From the NCBI GenBank assembly GCA_937957685.1, contig CALGAO010000008.1:42265-106264 (forward strand): a stretch of 64,000 bases of DNA, in the 5' to 3' direction. Positions 7,866 to 15,501 of this stretch are shown here, piece after piece. Each line of letters opens with the position of its first letter. The first letter of the stretch is position 1. The notes under the pieces are model-generated. The model was not told where the DNA came from and searched no databases. It saw only the letters and a program-made list of their open reading frames with translations. The DNA comes from an uncultured Paenibacillaceae bacterium (GTDB lineage: Bacteria; Bacillota; Bacilli; Paenibacillales; DA-C8). The position numbers were made by a program, and so were the translations under genes.

Positions 7866-8966
7866 CTACAGCAGAGCCGGAGGTTCCACGCTGCTGTGCA
7901 TCCGATAGACGGAGCCGGTGTCCGAGCTGATATAGAAGCCGTGCATCGCTTCCAGCACATGGTATGCCAGCGCGCCGCTCGCCCGGTACTCGCCGCCGGA
8001 GCGGATCGCCCGGGCCATGTCCAGCACGCCGAGGCCGCGGCTGTTGTCGGCATAGGGCAGCTCCAGCGGAACCTCTTGCCACTCCGGGCTGCCGGCTGAA
8101 CTGATCAGGACCTTGCCGCCGAAGATATTCGGGTCCGGCACCTTCAGCGTGCCGAGCGATCCATAGATCTCGATGTTCGGCAGCGTGCTGCCGCCCGGAA
8201 TGTCGAAGGACGTGATGATCGTGCCGACCGCCCCGCTCGCGAAGCGCATCGTGCCCGCGATATGGGTCGGCACCTCGACCCGGATCCTGGTTCCCTTCTT
8301 CGGCTCGCTGTAGATCGTCCGTTCCGGGAACGAGATGCTCGTCATCCCGGCGATCTCGCGGATCGGCCCGATCAGCGCGACCAGCGCGGTCAGATAGTAA
8401 GGTCCCATGTCAAACATCGGCCCGCCGCCCGCCTGATAATAGAATTCCGGGGACGGATGCCAGAACTCATGCCCTCTCGCCATCATAAAGGCCGTTGCGG
8501 CGATCGGTTCGCCGATCGCTCCCTCGAGGATCAGCCTGCGGCACGTCTGGATGCCGGCGCCGAGGAACGTGTCCGGCGCGCAACCGACCTTCAGGCCGCG
8601 TTCCTCCGCTGCGGCGAGGATCCGCTTGCCGTCCTCCAGGGAAGCCGCGAGCGGCTTCTCGCTGTACACATGCTTGCCTGCCTGAAGCGCCTTGAGGCTG
8701 ACCTCGGCGTGTGCGGCGGGAATCGTCAGATTGACGACGATGTCGATCTCCTCGTCACCCAGCAATTCCTCCACCGTGCAGCCTCTGGGGATGCCGTACT
8801 CGGCCGCTTTCGCCTTCGCCCTGTCCACATCCAGATCCGCGCACGCCACCAGCTCGATCTCTTCGAATGACTTCAGATTTTTCATATATATGCCGCTGAT
8901 ATTCCCGCAACCGATGATGCCAACTCTGGTTTTCCTGCTTCTCTCCATGCCCTGTGTCGCCTCCAT
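7866..8966 (-). CDS. Gfo/Idh/MocA family oxidoreductase
   Basis: A 366-residue NAD(P)-dependent sugar dehydrogenase-like protein. The N-terminal Rossmann fold has GIIGCGNISG (about 16-25) and the cofactor motif EKPLA near 101-105. The C-terminal alpha/beta domain carries GGGPMFDMGPYYL, where the conserved Asp/Tyr region binds substrate. Two starts are possible: 8966 (AGGA nearby) or 8948 (MERSRKTRV, with GGAGG eleven bases before). It is the last gene of a same-strand set LacI - Gfo/Idh/MocA - ThuA - this gene, suggesting oxidation of a ketosugar or sugar derivative. Exact substrate unknown. Confidence 0.9.
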   Translation of the reverse strand: MEATQGMERSRKTRVGIIGCGNISGIYMKNLKSFEEIELVACADLDVDRAKAKAAEYGIPRGCTVEELLGDEEIDIVVNLTIPAAHAEVSLKALQAGKHVYSEKPLAASLEDGKRILAAAEERGLKVGCAPDTFLGAGIQTCRRLILEGAIGEPIAATAFMMARGHEFWHPSPEFYYQAGGGPMFDMGPYYLTALVALIGPIREIAGMTSISFPERTIYSEPKKGTRIRVEVPTHIAGTMRFASGAVGTIITSFDIPGGSTLPNIEIYGSLGTLKVPDPNIFGGKVLISSAGSPEWQEVPLELPYADNSRGLGVLDMARAIRSGGEYRASGALAYHVLEAMHGFYISSDTGSVYRMHSSVEPPALL

Positions 8967-9196
8967 GTATCCTGAATGCTGCTCTTGTGCGATCCTGTGT
9001 TTGCCATGCGCTGTCTATTGATGCCTTCTGACGCTGGCAGTGCTGATGTGTCAGATGACGGGTCATGAGGGGTGAAGCGTGCTCCCCGCCCTGGCAGGGC
9101 TTCATCTGCCGGTCCGTCCAGCCTGAACTGACGCTATCTTCGGTTCATGACCAGGTGTTCTGCCATGCCTTGTCACCTTGCCAGAAATTCTTGTCC

Positions 9197-9925
9197 CTAT
9201 CGGCTGTCGCCCATGCCGGTATACACTCCGCTGAATTCGTGCTTCCCTTGCGCCAGCTTCTTGCCTTCAGCCGCCCAGACGAAGCCGCGGCGGATGATCT
9301 CCTTCACCGGAGGCATCTCGATGATATTCGCCTGATGGCCGAGCGAGCAGTAGAACACGCGGCCCAGTCCCCAACGCTTCGTCCAGACGACCGGCATATC
9401 CACCGGCGAGTTCGTGCTGTGCGGCCCCTTCACCGCAGGATTCGGGAAGCGCGTCGTCGCCAGTACCTCCACCGCCGGATCGAAGTGCAGATAGTATTGC
9501 TCGCTGACCACCTCGAAGTCCTCGATCCCCTCGAGAAGCGAGCTGGAACTGTGCCTGATGTTCACGGTATAGCGCACTCCGTCATTGCCCGGATGAGCCA
9601 CCCAGTTGCCGCCGGTCATGAACTGCCAGTCCACATTGTTGCGGAAGGCATCGCACATCCCGCCATGCGTGCCGGCGATGCCGGTGCCAGCCTGGACCGC
9701 GGCCATGATGTTGAAGACCAGGTGCTTCTCAATCTCGCCCATCGTCCAGTTCGGCACGATCAGGTCAAGCTCCATCAGCTTCTCCTTGTCTGCAAAAGAC
9801 TCCAGCGTATTGGACACCTCAACCTCGAAGCCTTCTCCCTCGAGCACCTCCCGGTATATACCCGCCACTTGCTCCGGTTGATGGCCGAGCCACCCGCCCC
9901 ATACGATCAACGCTTTTCTGCCCAT
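9197..9925 (-). CDS. ThuA domain-containing protein (trehalose-utilization type)
   Basis: A 242-residue protein of the ThuA-like class I glutamine amidotransferase fold. It opens with KALIVWGGWLGHQPEQ and contains GIAGTHGGMCDAF (about 83-95), GGNWVAHPGND, and a late VVWTKRWGLGRVFYCSLGH segment, all hallmarks of ThuA. The family takes part in catabolism of disaccharides such as trehalose or their 3-keto derivatives, usually next to Gfo/Idh/MocA dehydrogenases, exactly as here. A GGGAGGAG ribosome binding site precedes the ATG at 9925. The catalytic chemistry of ThuA proteins is poorly settled, so function is given at family level. Confidence 0.88.
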   Translation of the reverse strand: MGRKALIVWGGWLGHQPEQVAGIYREVLEGEGFEVEVSNTLESFADKEKLMELDLIVPNWTMGEIEKHLVFNIMAAVQAGTGIAGTHGGMCDAFRNNVDWQFMTGGNWVAHPGNDGVRYTVNIRHSSSSLLEGIEDFEVVSEQYYLHFDPAVEVLATTRFPNPAVKGPHSTNSPVDMPVVWTKRWGLGRVFYCSLGHQANIIEMPPVKEIIRRGFVWAAEGKKLAQGKHEFSGVYTGMGDSR

Positions 9926-10146
9926 TCAGATCTCCTCCCATGTTCAGTTAACTCCATATCCAGTCCATGCATGCAGGCAGGGCCGGCGAACACCATCCAG
10001 CATGCGCATGCGAAGATGGCTGGCGTCACCGTTTGCCCTTGTTGACAGCTCCGAAGACCTGCTTGTAACGACGTCTGCCCCTTATGCTCCGCTTCGATAA
10101 CCCGCTTGCGCATGCGAATATGGCAACGGATGATGCCAGACCACCC

Positions 10147-11307
10147 TCACAGCTCCGATATCGCGACCCAACGCCGTTCGGCGACGGAACGCTCCACCGC
10201 TTCCAGAACGGCCTGACATTTGACGCCGTCGTGGAAGCTTGGCACCGGCGAGCGGTTGTCACGAAGCGCCTCCATCAGTTCCACGACTTCGTGGATGAAG
10301 GTATGCTCGTACCCGATCGTATGCCCTGGCGGCCACCACGCATCCGCATAGGCATGCGCAGGATCTGTCGCCAGCACGCGACGGAATCCCTGAACATCGG
10401 CATCATCATCCGTGAAGTACACCTGAAGCTCATTCATCCGTTCAAAATCGAATTTGACGCTGCCTTTGCTGCCGTTGATCTCAAACGAGTTCGTGCAACG
10501 ATGCCCGGACGCGTATCTGGTGGCTTCGAAGCTGCCGAGCGCGCCGTTCTCGAATCTCGCCAGGAACAGCGTCGCGTCGTCAACCGTCACCTCTCCCTTG
10601 GCACCATCGCTGCTGCCCGTTGCGCTCAGGCCGGTCATCGATGCGGGCAGCGGTCTCTCCCTGACGAACGTATCGCTCATCCCGACCACTTCCGTCATAT
10701 CGCCGATGAGGAAATGCGCCAGATCGATCAGATGCGCGCCCAGATCGCCATGAGAGCCGGATCCTGCAACCTCCCTGGTCAAGCGCCAGACAAGAGGAAA
10801 TTCCGGGTCGACCAGCCAATCCTGGAGGAACCATGCGCGGAAGTGATATATGCGCCCCAGCCTGCCCTCGCTCACCAGCTTCTTCGCCAGCTGCACGGCG
10901 GGAGCGAAGCGGTAGTTGAAGCCGATCATATGTTTCACACCTGCCTGTTCCGCCGCAGCCAGCATCTCGCGCGCGTCAGCCAGCGTCAGGGCGAGCGGCT
11001 TCTCACAGAAAATATGCTTGCCCGCCGCAGCCGCTTCGAGCGCGATCTCCTTGTGCGCATCGCTTGGCGCATTGATGTCGATCAGATCGATGTCATCCCG
11101 ACGCACGAGCTCACGCCAGTCCGTCACATAGCTGGCCCAGCCGAACTGCTCGGCCGCCGCGCGCACCGACGCTTCATGTCGACCGCAGATCACGCTCATG
11201 ACCGGCCTGGGCACATTCGGGAAGAACATCGGCAGATCCCGGTAAGCGTGGCTGTGGGCTTTGCCCATGAATTTGTACCCTACCATTCCGACACGTACTT
11301 CTTGCAT
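10147..11307 (-). CDS. Gfo/Idh/MocA family oxidoreductase (ThuB-like context)
   Basis: A 386-residue dehydrogenase whose N-terminal dinucleotide fold starts MQEVRVGMVGYKFMGKAHSH. The signature EKPLAL follows at about 97-102, and GFNYRFAPAVQLAKKLV (from about 129) carries the region that closes the active site. The C-terminal beta sheet includes GAHLIDLAHFLIGD. The H(S)HAYRD start is typical of the subgroup found with ThuA. GGGGAGGAG precedes the ATG. It is the first structural gene after lacI; a LacI/CcpA-type operator candidate lies 64 bp upstream at 11371-11384. Confidence 0.9.
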   Translation of the reverse strand: MQEVRVGMVGYKFMGKAHSHAYRDLPMFFPNVPRPVMSVICGRHEASVRAAAEQFGWASYVTDWRELVRRDDIDLIDINAPSDAHKEIALEAAAAGKHIFCEKPLALTLADAREMLAAAEQAGVKHMIGFNYRFAPAVQLAKKLVSEGRLGRIYHFRAWFLQDWLVDPEFPLVWRLTREVAGSGSHGDLGAHLIDLAHFLIGDMTEVVGMSDTFVRERPLPASMTGLSATGSSDGAKGEVTVDDATLFLARFENGALGSFEATRYASGHRCTNSFEINGSKGSVKFDFERMNELQVYFTDDDADVQGFRRVLATDPAHAYADAWWPPGHTIGYEHTFIHEVVELMEALRDNRSPVPSFHDGVKCQAVLEAVERSVAERRWVAISEL

Positions 11308-11370
11308 GCGTATCTCCTCCCCATATGTAATGATTGATGTATATCAAGTCATGATGTCCGATGCACTGTT

Positions 11371-11384
11371 TGGTTACGCTTTCA
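11371..11384. promoter_or_regulatory. cre/LacI-type operator candidate
   Basis: TGGTTACGCTTTCA (reverse TGAAAGCGTAACCA) matches 12 of 14 positions of the Gram-positive cre consensus TGWAANCGNTNWCA. It lies between lacI and the first dehydrogenase gene, so it may bind CcpA or the local LacI protein. Confidence 0.45.
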
Positions 11385-11432
11385 TCCCTGCGATGGGCAA
11401 CCCGGTTTTCGCTTGTGCTCCGGTCATTGCCA

Positions 11433-12443
11433 TCAGGATGAACGGCGAACCACGAGCTCCACCTCGAGCAGCTCCTTGAACGGATCGGCGCCTTCTGCGC
11501 CGCTCCCCACAAGATCAAGCAGCCGCGCCGCCGAGATCCGGCCCATCTCGAAGAACGGAACATGCACCGTGGTCAGCGGCGGATCGGCCACACGCGCGGT
11601 GTCGGAATCGTCGTATCCGACGAGCGCATAATCGCGTCCCGCCTCCATCCCCCGTTCCTTGAGCCCTTGCATGAGGCCGATCGCCATGCGGTCGTTGGCG
11701 GCGAAGATCGCATCGTACTCATGCCGCGCCTCGTACAGCTGCTCCGCCAATTCGTATCCGCTCTTGCGGCTGTAGTTGCCTTCATAATACAGCACCTGAC
11801 CATCCAGACCAGCCTCGGCTAGCGCAGATCGGACCCCCTGCAGCCTGTCGACGCTGTTCGAGTAGACCAGCGGTCCATTGACGAAGGCGATGCGCCTGTG
11901 GCCTCGTTCGAGCAGGTGGAAGATCGCCTGCCTGCTGCCGCTGATGTGATCGGCATCAACTTCACTATACGGATATGGCGTGCGGCCGCCGATGATGCAG
12001 AATGGATACCCGCCCCGATGCAGTTTGGCCAGCGCTCGCAGGTCTTCATCGCTATTCTTCGAGCCAAGGATGATGCAGGCGTCGATCTTGTGCTTGAGAA
12101 AGGCCGACTCATATCGCGGTTCTTCCCCCGCCTGATGGAACTGCACGAGCATGCTGTACCCGCGTCGTTCCACCTCATGCCCGATGCCGGACAGGATCTC
12201 GGAATAGTAGTACGCCGAGAACAGATGCACCTTGGGCAGGACGGGCAGGATGACGCCGATATTTTCGCTTCTCTGGAGGACGAAGCTCCTCGCGATGGCG
12301 CTGGGCGTGTATCCGAGCTGCGCGGCGGCTTCGAGCACGCGTCGGCGCGTCTCCTCCCGCACCGGTCCAACGCCGCTGAGTACCCGCGAGACCGTCGCTT
12401 CTGACACTCCTGCTATTTCTGCTACCTGTTTACGTTTGGTCAT
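11433..12443 (-). CDS. LacI-family transcriptional regulator
   Basis: A 336-residue repressor. The N-terminal LacI helix-turn-helix is VAEIAGVSEATVSRVLSG, followed by the hinge (GYTPSAIARSFVLQRS) and a periplasmic-binding-protein-like effector domain with IGVILPVL and AIFAANDRMAIGLMQGL. The ATG at 12443 is six bases after GGATGGG; ATG at 12449 and 12474 are in frame but have worse spacing. It probably represses the ThuA/dehydrogenase set downstream. The start region lies inside the first unit of a 43-bp tandem repeat, so eight further partial copies of its own translation start lie upstream. A perfect 18-bp palindrome lies beyond that array. Confidence 0.92.
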   Translation of the reverse strand: MTKRKQVAEIAGVSEATVSRVLSGVGPVREETRRRVLEAAAQLGYTPSAIARSFVLQRSENIGVILPVLPKVHLFSAYYYSEILSGIGHEVERRGYSMLVQFHQAGEEPRYESAFLKHKIDACIILGSKNSDEDLRALAKLHRGGYPFCIIGGRTPYPYSEVDADHISGSRQAIFHLLERGHRRIAFVNGPLVYSNSVDRLQGVRSALAEAGLDGQVLYYEGNYSRKSGYELAEQLYEARHEYDAIFAANDRMAIGLMQGLKERGMEAGRDYALVGYDDSDTARVADPPLTTVHVPFFEMGRISAARLLDLVGSGAEGADPFKELLEVELVVRRSS

Positions 12444-12808
12444 CGTCATCCCATCCGCTTGCTGCATTCTGTGCACGTTTGGTCCTCGTCATCCCATCCG
12501 CTTGCTGCATTCTGTGAACGTTTGGTCCTCGTCATCCCGTCCGCTTGCTGCAGTCTGTGCACGTTTGATCCTCGTCATCCCGTCCGCTTGCTGCATTCTG
12601 TGCACGTTTGGTCCTCGTCATACCGTCCGCTTGCTGCATTCTGTGCACGTTTGGTCCCCGTCATCCCGTCAACTTGCTGCAGTCTGTACATGTTTGGTCA
12701 TCGTTATCCCATCCGCTTGCTGCATTCTGTGCATGTTTGGTCATCGTTATCCCGTCTGCTTGCTGCAACCCGTTTACGCTTGGTCATCGTGATCTCATAC
12801 GGTAGATG
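12433..12808. repeat. 43-bp tandem repeat, 8 full units plus a partial ninth
   Basis: The landmark CGTTTGGTC recurs at 12433, 12476, 12519, 12562, 12605, 12648, 12691 (as TG), 12734 (as TG) and 12777 (as CGCTTGGTC), always exactly 43 bp apart. The unit contains, on the minus strand, GCAAGCGGATGGGATGACGA then TGACCAAACG, that is, the Shine-Dalgarno-like stretch and first codons of lacI. Unit one is the true lacI start. The ninth unit again carries the TTTACG and TCATCGT variants of the first, suggesting it is the ancestral flank. Because 43 is not a multiple of three, all three plus-strand frames read open through the array; these are not genes. Confidence 0.95.
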
Positions 12809-12827
12809 ACGCAACGAACTGTCTATA

Positions 12828-12845
12828 ATGTACACGTGTACATTT
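12828..12845. promoter_or_regulatory. Perfect palindrome, candidate operator
   Basis: AATGTACACGTGTACATT is an 18-bp perfect palindrome just upstream (in the lacI direction) of the 43-bp array. It overlaps a TATAAT on the plus strand. Its size and symmetry fit a dimeric repressor site, possibly for lacI autoregulation. Confidence 0.5.
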
Positions 12846-12980
12846 TGGCATATGGATTCCCAAGATGTCAATATGTCCCTGATATCGTTTGGAACTTCGC
12901 ATACGACCACTTTCTGAACGACGATGTCAGGGCGCAACTTCGTACAACACCACGTCCAGGGAGGATGGACCAAACTTTTT

Positions 12981-13245
12981 GTACACCATTCCCGAGGCGG
13001 ACGACGCCAATCCTTTTGTTCGATTTTTCGTACAAAACCACGGCAAAAGTGGGCGACGCCATGATTTTTGTTCGATTCCTCGTACAAAACCGCCCCCATA
13101 ACCGCAGACGCCGACCCTTTTGTACGATTTTTCATACAAAACCACGCAATAAACGGCCGACGCCATGATTTTTGTTCGATTCCTCGTACAAAATCGCCCC
13201 CATAACCGCAGACGCCGACCCTTTTGTACGATTCCTCATACAAAT
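12981..13245. repeat. 52-bp tandem array of 24-bp dyads
   Basis: Five regular units start at 13018, 13070, 13122, 13174 and 13226 (exactly 52 bp apart), with a degenerate, shortened unit at 12981. Each unit begins with a dyad of the form TTTTGTACGA-N4-TCGTACAAAA (13014-13037, 13066-13089, 13118-13141, 13170-13193, 13222-13245; the last is decayed). Between dyads lie 28-bp stretches of two alternating kinds, one ending GACGCCATGAT and one reading CATAACCGCAGACGCCGACC, giving a 104-bp higher-order period. No protein fits the period. The array fills the gap between the racemase and lacI genes. Confidence 0.9.
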
Positions 13246-13370
13246 CCGCCACTAAAGCAACAGATACCGACCAACGAGCAAGTTTGCGGCATTACCGAAC
13301 GAAACGTCGTCCCGAAACATCACCCGAAGGCGACGTATCGAAGCACCCTCCCGGCGACCCGAAGCCAGCG

Positions 13371-14084
13371 CTACCGCCCCTCACGCACCGTCTTGCCGGA
13401 ACGCTCGATCGCCCGGCGCACGAGCACATCCATCGCGTCCACGCAATAGGCCGCGACCTCTTCGTCAAGCGTGAGGCAGGACAGTTCCGTGCAGGCGAGG
13501 ATGACGCAGTCGCACCCCAGGTCCCGGACAAAATGGCGGACGATCCCTTCGACCTCCTGCACATCGGCTTCCAGCTTGCTCTTCACCTGATAGATGATAT
13601 CCATGATGCGATTCTGAAGTTCCTCATCCGGCTTGACCAGCCTCAGTCCGTTCCCGGCGCAACCCTTGTCATACACGCCGCTGCGAATCGTGCCGTTCGT
13701 CGCCATGATGCCGATCCGGCTGTTCTCGCCGTATTGACGCCGCACTTCCAGCAGCGTCTCCTCAACCATATTGATGATCGGCACCCGGGTCATCGCCTGC
13801 ATCTCATGATAGAAATAATGCGAAGTATTGCAAGGAATGGCGATGTTCCCGACGCCCGCGCGTTCCAACAGCTCCAGATCTCGCCTGACTTCCTGGAGGA
13901 ATTCCTCATCCCGGTTGTTCAGAATCACTTCCGTCCGATCCGGCAGGGTCGCGTGATTGAGGATGATCATGTCCAGATGCTCCTGATCCCTGTTCGCTGC
14001 AGTCCGTTCAATCACCTTGTCGAAAAAAACAGCGGTCGCCTTTGGCCCCATGCCCCCGACAACTCCCAAGCGTTTATATGCCAC
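13371..14084 (-). CDS. Aspartate/glutamate racemase family protein
   Basis: A 237-residue cofactor-independent amino-acid racemase of the RacX/YgeA type. The start is the GTG at 14084, seven bases after GGGAGGT; the frame is open further upstream but without a binding site. The paired catalytic cysteines are C85 in IAIPCNTSHYF and C198 in ILACTELSCL, and the N-terminus has GVVGGMGPKAT. These enzymes interconvert L- and D-amino acids by a two-base mechanism, usually Asp, Glu or other residues for cell-wall use. It is the last gene of the same-strand cluster murE-like, asnB, C39-type protein, racemase, which fits supply of a D-amino acid for peptidoglycan modification. Confidence 0.88.
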   Translation of the reverse strand: MAYKRLGVVGGMGPKATAVFFDKVIERTAANRDQEHLDMIILNHATLPDRTEVILNNRDEEFLQEVRRDLELLERAGVGNIAIPCNTSHYFYHEMQAMTRVPIINMVEETLLEVRRQYGENSRIGIMATNGTIRSGVYDKGCAGNGLRLVKPDEELQNRIMDIIYQVKSKLEADVQEVEGIVRHFVRDLGCDCVILACTELSCLTLDEEVAAYCVDAMDVLVRRAIERSGKTVREGR

Positions 14085-14253
14085 GTTTCGACCTCCCAGA
14101 TCAAGATTGCGTCTATTCCCAGCTGCCCGGTCCCTGGCGCAACGCTGGCGACCATGGGACTCGGAGCTTCTCCAATCCAGCTCCCTATCCCAGGGGACAC
14201 CGGCCAAACTGCTACTTCTCCCATATGGATCATCAAGGAAAAAGGCGACTGCT

Positions 14254-15429
14254 TTACCCTTCCATCACGACCACCGCATGGCTGCCCAGATCAACATAGC
14301 TCTGGAAGAACGAATCGGCATCGCGAGTGATCAGGCCGCGCAGCGGATCCATCACATACAATTCATCACCGTTGAAGCCATGCAGCACGACGGCATGCTG
14401 ATTGGTCGGCGCTTGAAAAAACTCGCCCGTATCATGGAAATACCACGAATAATTGATGCGCGGCTTCTCCAGATTCAGCGTCACCCACATGATAACCGGC
14501 ACGCCTTCCTTGAGATACTCCATGATCTCTTCCCGGCTGCTGCCGCTGATGTCCGCCGCGTGGTGGACGCCGCCCGAATCAGCGATATATCGGTCCGCAG
14601 CCTCGACGATCGGCGGCGCATAGACGAACCAGCCGCCCCCTTCTAGGCGCGGATCGCCCGCATACGCCTTGTACGGATTGGCGCCGTAGAGCTTGCCTTC
14701 CTTCCACTCGAATTCTTCCTTGGGCAGATACTGATCCGCCATCTCCGTCTTGGACACCTTATAGCCCAGCGCATTCAGCACGGCCGTGAGCGACGTAATC
14801 TCGCAGCCGTTGGGCAACTCGGGCTTCTGCAGGAGGGCATCCATCTCGATCAGGACATGGGTGATCTCGATGTTGCCGTCATCGCCGATCTTCACGCCCT
14901 TCACATAGCTGCGATGCTCCATGACGAAACTGGCTTCATGCTGATCCTGCCCGATCCGTACCTGCTGCTCCTGTTCAGCTATGGCATACGGCAGAGGAGC
15001 GGAGCGCGGCCGGATGACGACCTCCGTGCCATATTCGATCGGCTCAGAAATAGCCTTTCCCTCCTCGTCGGTGCTGATCAGTTCCAGCAACTCGCCCGTT
15101 CCCGCCAGCTCGATCGCGAACTCCGCGCCTTGCACCGGCTCGTTCGTCACCGCATCCACGCTGGCGATCGTCACCACGCCGAACTGTCGTTCAGGTTCGG
15201 GCTTTGGCTCTGGTTCCGCCCCCTCCAGGTCCAGCCCTGTCGACTCCTCCGCTGACAACACCAGATCCGATTCGGATGTCAAGCTGTCGCTGCTCGGTCC
15301 GCCTGCATGGTCCTGCTCAGCATGCTGCCACTCTTTGGCCCTGTTTTCATGGATGATGATCAGCGCCGTCACAGCGGTCATTCCCAGAGTTATGGCAAGC
15401 AGCATCGGGAGAAGCAGTCGTCTGTCCAA
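14254..15429 (-). CDS. Secreted or membrane-anchored C39-like cysteine peptidase with SpaA/Cna-B-like domain
   Basis: 391 residues from a TTG start at 15429, preceded by AAAGGAGGGGG; the next in-frame ATG upstream would place the binding site inside the gene. Residues 4-26 form a membrane anchor or signal. An acidic linker (EPEPKPEPE) leads to a prealbumin-like SpaA/Cna-B domain (about 83-158), then a C39-like papain-fold domain. The domain has C209 in LPNGCEITSL, H345 in TNQHAVVLHG and D361 in VMDPLRG as the probable triad. C39-like family-2 proteins act outside the cell on peptides or the wall. It lies 72 bp after asnB and 169 bp before the racemase start. Target unknown. Confidence 0.85.
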   Translation of the reverse strand: MDRRLLLPMLLAITLGMTAVTALIIIHENRAKEWQHAEQDHAGGPSSDSLTSESDLVLSAEESTGLDLEGAEPEPKPEPERQFGVVTIASVDAVTNEPVQGAEFAIELAGTGELLELISTDEEGKAISEPIEYGTEVVIRPRSAPLPYAIAEQEQQVRIGQDQHEASFVMEHRSYVKGVKIGDDGNIEITHVLIEMDALLQKPELPNGCEITSLTAVLNALGYKVSKTEMADQYLPKEEFEWKEGKLYGANPYKAYAGDPRLEGGGWFVYAPPIVEAADRYIADSGGVHHAADISGSSREEIMEYLKEGVPVIMWVTLNLEKPRINYSWYFHDTGEFFQAPTNQHAVVLHGFNGDELYVMDPLRGLITRDADSFFQSYVDLGSHAVVVMEG

Positions 15430-15501
15430 CGATTCGCCCCCTCCTTTCATCTCTGTTGTCACCGGGTATAGCACGATGCGGCCGCGTCGTATCGCATGCC
15501 T

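Noticed and set aside
12232..12809. Plus-strand open frames with repeated CCILCTFG-like peptides
   Set aside because: They arise in all three frames from the 43-bp repeat and overlap lacI in antisense.
12981..13245. CRISPR array, because ~24-bp dyads alternate with 28-bp spacers
   Set aside because: The spacers are themselves repeated in an A-B-A-B order, the array is short, and no cas gene is nearby.
12704..13252. Minus-strand 182-codon open frame through both arrays
   Set aside because: It runs over repeats whose 43-bp and 52-bp periods are not multiples of three; similar peptides appear in several frames, and there is no binding site. It is a by-product of the repeats.
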